Assembly (NCBI RefSeq): GCF_003171515.1
Contig: NC_089390.1
Location: 6,696,001-6,760,000 of the forward strand
Direction of reading: 5' to 3'
Length of the DNA stretch: 64,000 nt
Origin: Pyrenophora tritici-repentis
Lineage: Eukaryota > Ascomycota > Dothideomycetes > Pleosporales > Pleosporaceae
Shown: positions 1 to 12,000 of the stretch, in pieces
Layout of the letters: the number at the start of each line of letters is the position of its first letter
Position numbering within the stretch: position 1 is the stretch's first letter
The notes under the pieces: generated by a model
Database searches by the model: none
The model's input: the letters and a program-made list of their open reading frames with translations, nothing else
Told to the model about the DNA's origin: nothing
Program-made: the position numbers and the translations under genes

Positions 1-3000
1 TCTGAACATGGTGATGGCTATGACGAGCACAAGCATTCTCGGAGACGTTCGAAGCACGATATTGACGACAACAAGTCCGTAGTATCCTCAATCGCAGGTT
101 ACGACGAGGAGCGCAGTCCAAAGAAAGAGAAGGAGAGGGAGAAGCGACCAAGTGGTTTGCTGGGTCTCTTCAGCAGCAAGTCAAGGGAAAACCTGGCTGA
201 GGCAGCCAGCAAGTCATCGAAATCGAGGGACGACGACGATGAGGAACGCAAACATCGTAGACGGAAGCATCGGTCAGATCGCGCTTCTACGTACGGCTCA
301 GACGATGATGATATGCGCTCCACGATCTCTAGCAGTAGTCGACGCGAGAAGAGGAGTAGTCGCAGTCGCAGTGAAAGAGGAGATGGAGACAGGGAGGATG
401 CGTATGATGACAAGGTACATCGCTCTTCCTATGTGCGATAGCATCGTTGTTCGCAATGTAATTAGAATGAATGTTGATGTTGTGTATTAGGATCGTTCAA
501 ACGCTCGAACCCCGCCCTCGCATGCCGATGAACAACTAGAACAAGACCAACCGTCTTTTTTAGACGATCGGGCAGTGGCCGCAGCCGCTCCAAGTCCACT
601 GCCCGCAAGTGAGCCTGTCCTTGAGGCTCAAAAGGGTAGTGGCATCATCCCGGGAGGTCGGCCCGAATCCCCGCTTACGACATCCGACAACACCCGCGTC
701 ACCGCCTCCGCTGAGGCCTCCGCTGACGCTGACCGGCCCAAGACACCTGAGTTGTCTTTCGAAGACAGCCGCGCGCTACTGACTCGTCTCACAGGTCTAC
801 AGCCTTGGCTGTTAGAAGCCTTCCCGGATGAGCTTCCACCTCTACCGTTGTCACGGCCAAGCTCTCCAACCCGATCACCCGAATTCAGTCGCCCTATAGC
901 AGACTTGGCCAAAAGAAGACTGTCATCCACTGCTGTCCCCATTCGCTTTCGAAAACCCAGTGGTCCCTCTGTCAGCCAGCGCGACTTCTCCGGCGAGGCT
1001 CCTCAAGTGACAAGCCCTATTCCCGTCCCATCACCGACACGTGCTCATCGGCATGCAAAGTCTCACTCCACCGAATTCAAGTCGTCGCGTGAGTTTCGAC
1101 CATTGTATCTTGTGGAACGCAACCGCAAGTCCGGAGATTTTCAGGAAGCGCTACCGCCTCTACCACCCAGCACCACTCCATCAGTGGCATCGGGCACTGA
1201 GTCAGATGGAGAGTTTGAGTCTGCCCAGGAATCGCCCGATGAGCGACCTGACCCCTTCTCCAATGAGCAACATCTCGATCCTTTGAGTGTCGTATCAGAC
1301 CTCATCTCACCCCGATATGGACCGGAGCTTCAACACCCCGAACTCGCCAACCGCGAAATCCAAGAAATCGAGGAATCTGGTCAAGCTACACCAAAGGCGT
1401 CTGATTATTTTGCGGGTGCACCGCAAACGCAGAAAGTCGGTCCAAACTATGACTCTCTCACTGCCGCCTTGGAAACCGCCAGAGCTGAGCAGTATGAGTC
1501 CTCCACTGACGACTTCATGTCAACATTAACGTCTCCGCAAAATTCAACGCCTTTGGAGACCAGTGCTCCTCTTGATGACAGCATGATGCGGGATATCAGT
1601 ACGCCTCGCCGTGGAGACTCTCCCCCGTCGAGTTCGTCGAGACTTCAGGACGCTGCTCTTGGTGCAGTGGTTGGCGGATTGACTGCTGCCGCTGCTACTG
1701 TTCTTCTATCACGCCCCTCTTCGCCTCCACGCAAGTCTAGGGATGTTGTTAAGGAGGTTCGACCGGCTGTTGAGGAGAAACAGCCTGAGTCTGTGCCAGA
1801 GCCAACCATCCAGGAGAAGCAGCCTGCACCCGAGCCTATTGAAATCGCAGCTGAGGCTGAGCCTGTACCTGAGCCAAAGGGCAAGGGCAAGGGTAAGACC
1901 AAGAAGAACAAGAAGAGCAGGAAGACTAGCATCTCCGGGACTCTGGCATCTTCTCTAGTTGAAGAGGAGGCAGTGCCTGTCCAAAGTTCTCCAACCTTGA
2001 TCGATGACGACGAGTGGACGAACAACCGACGCCAGTCTGTTGCTGATTCTTGCGTCACCGATGCGACTACGCTTGTTGGTTCATCTGCTGCTGGCCCTTC
2101 TGATGCCAAGCAATTTCGACAGAAGGTCCTCGACAGCACCGCCCCCCAGCGAGACCAAGATACTGAGGTCAGGCGTGCTGTCTTCGAGGACGTTCCAGAG
2201 AAGACTTTGCGAACAGCGGAACCTGTCGTAGAGCGAAAGCAAGATCCCGAGCAGGTAGTAGACCTTGCTGCCGAGGCACCCAGGGACTTGGAGGACTTGA
2301 TTGAGCCTCATCTGGAAACGATTGTCGAGCCAGTCACTGAAGAAGACGTCGCTGTCACACCCAAGGCGAAGAAGGCGAAGAAGAGCAAGAAGGGAAAACG
2401 AGCCAGTCAACAAGTTGAGCCTGAGCCAGCATCTCTGCCCGAAGCCGAAATCCCTGCCCACTTGCGGGACGACAAGATCTTGTCTGCACGAGAGCCACAA
2501 CCCCAAGTCCCTATCCACTTGCAAGAAGACCGGATCCTGCCAGAGTCAGAATCACAGCAAGACACCATTACGCGCAAAGTCCTCGAGCCGGCATTCAACG
2601 ATGCTGGCGAGAAAGACAGGGTCAATGTCATGGATTTCTTAGTCCAGGAAGATGCGCCAGCAGCTCCTGCTGAGGTACCACGGGAAACTGTGGCTGAGCC
2701 TACTACTTCTAAGGCTGTTGAAGAAGCTAAGGTGGAGGTGCCGGTTGCGGGTGTTGAGGAGAGCAAGGAGAGCAAGACGGATGTGCCTGTCGAGAAGACC
2801 AAGGTGGATGTGCCAGTTGCGCCCGTTGAGGATACCAAGACGGACGTTCCTATTGCGCTTCTTGAGGAGACCAAGACCGATGTGCCTGTCGAGGAAACGA
2901 AGGCGAGCGTGCCAATTGCCAAGGTGGAGGAGACCAGGACAGACGTGCCCGTCGCCACTGCTGAGGAACCCAAGGCAAAGAGCCCGGCTGAGCCTGCCCT

Positions 3001-6000
3001 ACGATCAGCCAAGCCAACAACAGATGATCGTCCCAGCACAGCCGGTGCCTCAGGGGCACCCCGAAGCATTGGCGACGAAGGACGTCGATCTTCTGCAGCC
3101 GAATCTGACTCGGCGTCACCGAGCTGGGGCTCTGGTATATGGGGCAAACTCGGTTGGGGCAAGAAGATAGCGCCTTCGCCAACACCCTCGCCCCCTACCT
3201 CACCCAAACCCCAGTCTGTAGTCCTTGCCGCGTTGGCAGCTGCCAGGGAAGAGGCTGCCAAGCGAAGACAATCCATTTCTCCTGTGTCTTCGAGGAAGAG
3301 TTCCAAGGTGGAAGCTCGGCTTGCTTCGCCTGTTCCGGACTCTCAAGATGCGCAGGCTAAGCCGCAATTGCAGGTTGAGACAGAGAAGAATGCTGCTGTT
3401 CCCAGCAAGGAAGTCCCTGATGCTACCCACCGAAGCTCTTCCATTACTCCGCAGACTGCATTCTTCACTGACGAGGGAAAGCCTTTCTCGTTCCCTTCAG
3501 CCTCCAGTACGTCTGTGGCTGAGACTAAGAAAGCTCCCGCCGTACAGCAGGAGGAAGTCACTCCCCGCACTTCGCTCTTCACTGATGATGGGAAGCCTTC
3601 GTTCGCTCTCCCTTCGATGTCACCTACAGCGACAACACGGGCCCCTCCAACCAGGGAGGACAAGGCTGTTGCAGAAGAGCCAAAGGGCCTGGGTATCTCA
3701 GAAGAGGTTACCGAGGAGGTCAAGGAAGTTCCTGCATTCGTTGCTCCTCAGACCACATTCTTCACTGATAATGGGAAGCCATCTTTCACATTCCCATCAT
3801 CCCCAAAGCCTGAGGAGACAATCTTGGAGCCTGCTCCGGCGGAATCTGAAGCGCCTGCCGAAGAAGCGGTCGTGCCTGAACCCAGCTCTGCAAAGAAGAA
3901 GACCAAAAAGGAGAAGAAGGACAAGAAGGCCAGCGTACAGATCACCGACCCCTTGGAACCCGAGGCCGATGTCAGCAAGCCTGCCGACACTCCTATTGAT
4001 ACTGCAGTAGAAACTGCGCCCGAGCCGTCGACCACTGAGCCAGCCGAGCGCGAACTCCCAGCCAGCGAACCTGTCGAGACTCCTATGGAGACTGCAGTAG
4101 AAGCTTGGGGCGAGCAATTGCTACCTGAGCCAACTCCTGCCAGCGAGGAACCTTCCACAATCTTGGGCGAAGCAGATCTCCCCAAAAAGAACCTCGCTGC
4201 CAATGAGCCCGCTAGCGTGGAGCCTGTAGTTGCAGGGACTTCTATCCCCGAGGGCGAGGAAGTCACTCCAATCGCGGACAAGAAGATGACCAAGAAGAGC
4301 AAGAAAGTCCAGAAGGCTGACCAAGAAAGCACTGAGGCCGAGAGGCCATCTTCTACGACGCTTGTCGAACCTGTGATCGAACGCACACATGACGATGTCC
4401 CTGCCAGCGAGCCTGTACCGGCGACTGAAGAAGCTCCTGCTGCTGAGCCAGCAGCAACAGAGACTGTCCAAGAGAAGGTGGTCAAGCCTGAGGCCGAGAC
4501 TGAGAGCTCCATCCCGGAACCTGCATCTGCAGCTACACCGGAACCATCGGCTCTCCCTGTCGAACCAATTGTGACTGAGCGGGACTTGCCTTCAGTTCAA
4601 GACTCGCCAAAGACGAAGAAGGGCAAGAAGAACAAGCGAAAGAGTGGTACTGCCACGCCTCTGGTTGAAGCCGAGCCCACCGCCGAGGCTTCCACCGCTG
4701 CTTCTGAGCCTTCTGTAATCGACCGAGACTCGCCTAAGCAGCTGACCACTATCGTGGAACCCGCACAGGCTGCTCAAGTTGAGGCAGCTGATGTTCCCCT
4801 TCCAGTAGACCAGTTTGACAACGACCTCAAGGAGTCAACTGCCGTTGAGCAACCTGCACAGCCTGCTCAAGTCGAGGCTGCCAATATCCCTCTCCCAGTC
4901 GCGCAGCTCGATGAAGATCTCAAGGAACTTGTAGAAGTGGAGTCTTCCAAGGATGCTCGTCCTCCACAGGAGCCGACTCCTGAAGCTTCAATTACGGCTG
5001 AGGCTGAACCCCCTGCTACGCCGAAGTCCAAGAAGGCCAAGAAGAGCAAGAGGAAGAGCGAGATGGCGACACCTCGGCCTGAGGTAGAGACCATAGTCGA
5101 GCCTGCTACACCTGTCACGGAAGCTCCTGCGCCACTTGCTGAAGCAGTGGCACCTGCGGAGACCCCTACTAGCCAGTCCTGTGATATCGGAGAACCTGTA
5201 TCTTCCAGTCAAGCTGAAGTTCCGGAAGTTTCTCTTCCCGAAAAGAAGGTTGACGACGTGGTTGATGCTGCAGCCGTTGCTCTTCCCACTGATGACCTCA
5301 CCGAGGACTTATCTGAGCCTTTGGAACAGGCAAAGCCTGAGGCCGACAGCTCAACTTCCGTTGAGCCAACGACAAAAGACATCCAGGCTGGAGCCGATGC
5401 AGCAACCATTCCTCTCCCGATTGACGACCTGGAAGACTTGTCTACGCCCCTGGAGAAGTCTGACCCGCTGGTCGAGGCCTCAACTCCGGCCGAGCCAACA
5501 ACCGAGGATATGCCTTCTACACCGAAGAAGAGCAAGAAAAAGAAGGCCAAAAAGACAAAGACATCGGTTGATGAGCCCAGCACGCCAGTCATCCAGGAAC
5601 AGCAAGAGCTCGAAAGACCTACCAAGCCTGCCCCAGTTGAGTCCGAAGCAGCATCCGCCGAACAAGTAACAGAGCGGTCGGCGTTGAAACCAGCACAGGT
5701 GGATCCCTTTGTTGAAAACACGGTGACTGAACCACTTCCTGCCGAGAGCGAGGCTTCTGCAGTCGCTGAGCCTACCCATGAGCCCATCTCTGAGCCTGTT
5801 TCAGAGCCAGCCCCAGAGCCATTGCTACCTGTCGAAGAGGAAGTCGTAACGCCTTCGAAGAAAGCCAAGAAGAAGAAGGGCAAGAAGGGCAAGGTCGAAG
5901 AGGAAACACCTACAACGCTAACCACTGAAGTTCAGCGCGAGCTGGGACCCATTGTTGAACCAGCACAAGCTGAGTTAGCCACCGAGAACCTTGCTCCCGT

Positions 6001-9000
6001 TTCTGAGAAGCAACAAGCAGCCGAACCTGTCGCTGAAGCTCCTACTGAGGTCGTTCCCGAGACTGTCACTACTGTCATCGAAGAGCTATCTGTTCCCCAG
6101 TTAACACAAACTAAGCCCACCGTTGAAGGGCCCATCCCGGTTGAGGTGAAGCCAGTCGAAGAGCCATCGCAGCCTGCTACACCATTGGAGGAGGAGCCCA
6201 CAACACCTTCTAAGAAGTCCAAAAAGAAGAAGGCTAAGAAGGGCAAATCTGTCGATCTTGGGTCCACCGTCGACGACGCAACCGCTAACAAGACTGAAGC
6301 CGCAACCTCTGTTGAAGCCTCCCAGCCCGAGCCGATTGTCAATACTAGCCCTGCTTCGTCGTCCGAGCCTTTACAGCAACCTGTAGCTGAAGATGACCGA
6401 GCACTTGACGTAACACCCGGAGCATCTGTCACTCCAAGTCAAGAGGCCCCTCAATCTTCACTCCCGGCCGACAACGTCTCGCAAGAGGTCATACGCGAGT
6501 CAGCTATCCAACCCATGGAAGAGCCCGTTCTCGAAGTGCCAAGTCAAGAAGTCACCGAGACCATCGCGGACGACCAAGCTCCTTCAACGCCAAAGAAGAG
6601 CAAGAAGAAGAAGAAGGCTAAGAAGGGCAAGTCAGGTGATACTGAGCCAAGCACTCCCATCATCGAACAGTCTGCATTCGAGCCTGAGGCATCTGCCAAA
6701 CCCACTCCGGCTGAGCAGCCTGCTACTGTGACCGAGAAGTTGGTGCAAGAGAAGACCATCAAGGCAGAGCCGGCTATGTCGCCAGCAGAGCTTGTGTCGC
6801 TTCCTGAGACCGATGATAAGGATTTGGATGAGCTAATTGCATCTCCAGCTGAGCTTGTGGCACTCCCAGCAACCGACGACAAAGATCTGGAAGAGCGGAA
6901 GCCAGCTGCAGAAGTCAATGCTATCAAGGAGGTTGCTGCAGTGCCCAATGTGTCAGTACCGGAAGCCGAGCTTGTTGCCCTTCCGGACACTGATGACAAA
7001 GACCTGGAACAACCAGTACCTTCCGCGCAAACCGAGGAGCTCAAGGTGGAACCGGCTTTATCGCCTGCTGAGCTCGTTGCTCTTCCAGAGAATGACGACA
7101 GAGACTTGGAAGAACATACTACTTCTGCACCAGTCGAGGTTGCGCCTGCTATCACCGTACCGGAAGCTGAGCTCGTCGCTCTTCCAGACACCGACGACAA
7201 CGATCTGCAAGAACCGCTACAAGTCGAGCCCACCAAGGAGGAGGATGTTGCAAAGCCCGAAGCCTCCGTACAGGAAACTGACATCGCCACGCCTGCCACT
7301 GGTATCACAACGCAATTGGAGCCTAGCTCAGATGTGGCTGCTATTCCAGCACCTATCGAACAAGCCACTGAACAAGCACCAGCCGACTCAACTCCGAAGA
7401 AGAGCAAGAAGAAGAAGGGTAAGAAGGGCAAATCAATCGACATTACTGAGCCTAGTACACTAGTTACTGAGGAGCCTGAGCCACAGTTCGGAAACGTCTC
7501 TGAGACTACCCAGCCTATCGAGGCTACCGTGCCATCTTCGCAGGAGGCAATTGGCACAGCGACTGAAACTCAACCCTCTGCTGAGCCTGTATCAGCCGAA
7601 GTTGGTGTCGAGGAAGTTGTGCGCCAGGTACATGACAAGCCCACTGATGCCACTCCCGTTCCAGCGTCTTTCGAGCCGGTTGCCGGGCCTGCTTCGAAGA
7701 AGGCGAAGACACAAGACGTAGAGCTGGAGGCCCCCGCAGCTCCTCAACCGGAGTCAGTTGTAGATGACACTCCTGCAGTCGTCAACCTCGACCCTACCAC
7801 TAAGGTTACCTCACAAGATACGCCGGAGAAGCCGGATGCCGTCGACCTTCCTATACCTCAGCCTACAGTGGACGATGCCTCTGCAAGCAAACCACTTGAA
7901 GTGACTGACGATGCTACTACACCTGCCACGCTTTCCGAGAGTGCTGTCGTGGATGGGATGACTGCACCTGAGTCTCGCTCAGATCTACCTGCTACTCGGG
8001 AACTTCCCTTGGTTGCCAGCCAGCCTGAAGAGCTTGTCTCTTCGGAAGCCGCCATCAAAGCTACTGCTCCTACTGATGTACAATCGGAAGTGGTGGCTGA
8101 GACTGAAGAGCCCTCTACCCCATCTAAGAAGAGCAAGAAGAAGAAGAAGGGTAAGAAGGGAGAGTCGCTATCTGAGCCTCAGACTCCAGTTGCTGAAACT
8201 GCGCCGGTCGTGCCTGAGAGTGCCATCCAAAACAACGCTCAGCCCGCCGCTACGACGACTGAAGAATCGACTACTCGCGAAGTGCTACCTGAGCCCAATG
8301 TCGAAGTCTTGCCAGAGTCAAGCAAAGATGTGATCACCGAGCAGACATCCATTGTCACCAGCGAACCTGCTCAACCTGCCGGGGAAGCAGCTCTTCCGAC
8401 TGAAGACGCAACCGCCGTTGTCTCGACAATGCCTGAGCAAGTCAGCGAGCAGCCTGCGCCAACGACGCCGAAGAAGGACAAGAAAAAGGCCAAGAAAGCT
8501 AAGAAGGCTGAGCTTGAGAACGAAACGTCAGCTGCTCCTTCTACTGTTGTCAAAGAGGTGGCCCAATCGCTTGAAGAGCCAACTACTGAGGTACAGAAGG
8601 CGTCCGAATCTCAAGACATTGTTGTCGGACAACCCACTGCCGACACTCAGGATGTCACTCGGGCTGTCTCCCCGAGGTCCAAGCCGGTTGATACCGCAAG
8701 TCAGGAAGTCGTGCCGCCCATCGAATCCCAGGCCGAAGATACCACCACACTTGGCCCGGCTGAGGTTGCACCCGTACCTGAGTTCCAAGAGGAAGCCGTC
8801 GTCGTACAGCCCGAAGAGGTCTCGCGTGAATCCGAGCAGAAGCAAGATGTCGAAGAGTCTCCTTCCAAGAAGAGCAAGAAGAAGGCTAAGAAAGCTAAGC
8901 GTGCTTCTATCTCCGAAGAATCTGCGGCCACGCCTGTCACGGAGACACCGGTTGAAGAGAAGAAATCGTCTTTGTCCGAGCAACAAGTCCCTGCAGTTGT

Positions 9001-12000
9001 GAAAGAGCCATCATCCGCTTCTGCTGCTGTAACAGAGTCAACACCAGCCCCTGCATCAACCAAGGAGCCTACTTTTGATCTTCCACCTGTGGCAAATCTA
9101 TCTACCGAGCGCGATCTTGTTGCGGAAGATGCAGCAACTGTCCCCCTTCCCGAGACATCAGGTCTAGAAGATGACGCTTCAAGCTCTGAGCAGCCAGTTG
9201 TGATATCTGGGCCCGCTAATGTACCAGTTGCCGAAGTGGTGACAGCCGAAGAGCCTGCTGTCGCCAGCATGCTCATCACCACACATGATGTTCCTGAGGA
9301 GCCCACCAGCCCTGTCTCCAAGAAGAAGTCGAAGAAGGCCAAGCGTGTCTCGATTTCCGAAGAGACCACTTCCATCCCATCACTGCCTATCGAGGAAAAG
9401 ACTGAGCCGATCGTCGAGGAACAGGCCGTCACTGTGGCTCCAATCAGCGAGAAGTTGGAACGCGAATCTCTATCTACGGAGGAGCAAGTTCTTCCTGTTG
9501 CGCCTATCGAGGATTCAGCTCCTGCCGCTACACCTACTACCGAAGAGTCTAGCCAGCCAGAGGTCACAGTGGAGCCTGCGTCACCCGTCTCGAAGAAGAA
9601 GAAGGCAAAGAAGGCGAAGCGTGGATCTATTGCCGAAAGCGGTACATCAACGCCTATCGACACTCCTACCGAGGAGAAGAAGGAGAGCCCGCTTGATCTT
9701 GTTGTACCAGCTACTTATGAGCAGCCCCTTGCTGCGCCAGCGACTGAACAGCAAGTGTCGGAAACTGCGTCAGTGGAACCTACTGCCACTCTTCCTGTTG
9801 CACAAGAGCCGAAGGAGGAGGAGCAATCTCTCCCTACAACTGGCGATAACCAAGCTACAGCAACAGCACCACTTCAAGAGCAGCCATCCGACACCGCCAC
9901 TGCCGAGGAAGTTACGACCGCTACCGAGACTACCGAACAGCCTAACGCACCATCTTTGATCACCGACGAGCTTTCGACCCCGACCAAGAAAGACAAGAAG
10001 AAGGCGAGGAAGGCCAAGCGCGGTTCTGTTGCAGAAGCTGAGTTGTCGGTACCTTCTACCCCGGTTGAAGAAGTTTCCAAGGAGCTCACCAAAGAGACCG
10101 GAATCCCACCCACAGTCGAATCGGAGCCTCTAGTATCGATTGTTGTGCCTGCGACCGAGAGCCGGGACGTAGTCGCCACACCTTCTGATGAGCATTCAGT
10201 CACTACCCCTGCCACCGAGCAGATCAAGACGGAAACAGCTAAGGACACTGCTGCGACTTCTGAGCCTCAACTTGCCGTTGAAGCCATCATTTCAGAGGCA
10301 CCCGCTCAGCCCGATACTTCTGCTACTGCAGCGTCCTCAACAGAGGTCAAACAAGAGGACGAGCAGGAACCAGCGGAGTGGGCTAATCTGTTCAAATCGG
10401 CAGAGAAGAAGCTCAAAAAGGCAAAGCGAGCATCCATTGCTGAGGGCGAACTATCTCAGCCAGCGACTCCCGTGAAAGAATTGTTCAAGGAGCTTACTAC
10501 TGCCAATCAGCCCGTCACACCTACAGTAGTAGAGGATTCAACTGCTGAGCCAAAGCCGGCTGAACCAAAGCTTCCATCTGCGACCGCGAGTGGTGAGCCT
10601 GACAACAACCTGAAGTCAGCCGAGGAACGAGCCACGCCATCCACCGCTATTGAAAAGCCGACCAGCACTGCAACTGCAGCCGAAGAACAGACAACAGCCG
10701 GTGCAACACCAGAAGAACCTCCAGGTGACCCCAAACCACCCGACAAACAAGATGCAGCAGCTGAGCCTGAACCCTCATCGCCGGTCTCTTCCAAGAAGAA
10801 GGCGAAAAAGGCCAAGAAGCAGCAGCAAGAAGAAGAAGCTAAGAAGGCCGAGTCTTTTTTAGCAGATGAGACGACTGAGGCAGCCAACTCTGATACTCAG
10901 TCGTCTCTATCGAACCCTACACTTTCGGAGACCCAATTACCTTTCTCGGGGATACCGACCTCATATCCCCAACCTTTTACGAATGATGAGCTTGTTGTTA
11001 ATGATTATGATGATGGTATGCAGATGGGGGAGCGTGGTGGCGTGGAGGATGAGCAGAAGAAAGAGGGAGTGGAGGTGGAGAAGGGGGAGGATGTGGAGGA
11101 GAAGAAAAAAGAGGACTTGGAGGGTGTGAAGGAGGTGATGAAGGAGGAGGTGGTGGAGGAGAATAATAATAAGGTGGTGCAGGATGAGCAAGAGGAGATG
11201 CCTAAGGGTTCGGGGGAAGTAGTTGAGACGCAAGAGGAGGTGGTCGCGCAGGACAAGGTGCTAGAAGAACCAGCTGAGCATCTCAAACCTACAGCTGAGG
11301 AGGAGAAGTCGCTGGATGTCGAGCAGGGGGTTGCGCCAACCGAGCTATCGGAGTCAAGATCTGACAATGTTGAAGCTGAACCCAAGGAGTCGGCATCTGT
11401 TGTAGAAGAGCTTACACCCGAAGCTCCACCGGCAACCGCTACGATTGATCCTGTCATTGAGGAGCCTAGCTCCAAAATGGAGGTCGAGCCCGTCGTCGCC
11501 CCAGCAAGTCCCATCTTGCCGACCGTAACTGAAGACGAAACGGTAACCTCAATCGATGTTGAAGAAGTTCAGCCGGTGATCCCAGATCCACAGGAAGAGA
11601 TCAAGCTTACTCAGGAAGAGCCCGTTCAAATACCCGAAACGCAACCCGTGGACTTGGTAGAAGACGCCCAAGCAGATGTCTCAGAGCCGACCAAGAAGAA
11701 CAAGCGCGCATCTACGGCCGAGGCACCAGTGAAAGACGTCAGCGTTATGGAGCCGACCAAGGAGGCCCCGTCTGAAGACAAGAGCAAAGACGCCGCAGCT
11801 TCAAGTCCCACTGAGCCAGTCATCCTAATGGTCGACGAGTCAATTCAGGATACTACCACCGATCGACCCGACGTAGCAGCTCACCCAGTCGAGCCCGAAC
11901 AGTCCGACAAGCCCAATGAAGATGTCGTGGCTTCTGAAGTCGCACAGCCTGACTTTGAGCAAGTCGTGACTGAGGAACAACAGAAAGAGGTTGTCGCACC

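Noticed and set aside
6544..7557. 337-codon minus-strand ORF (and many similar antisense ORFs) inside the giant gene
   Set aside because: They are Ser/Ala/Thr/Val-rich mirror translations of Glu/Pro/Lys codons. The + frame is supported by 19 kb continuity and two good splice junctions.
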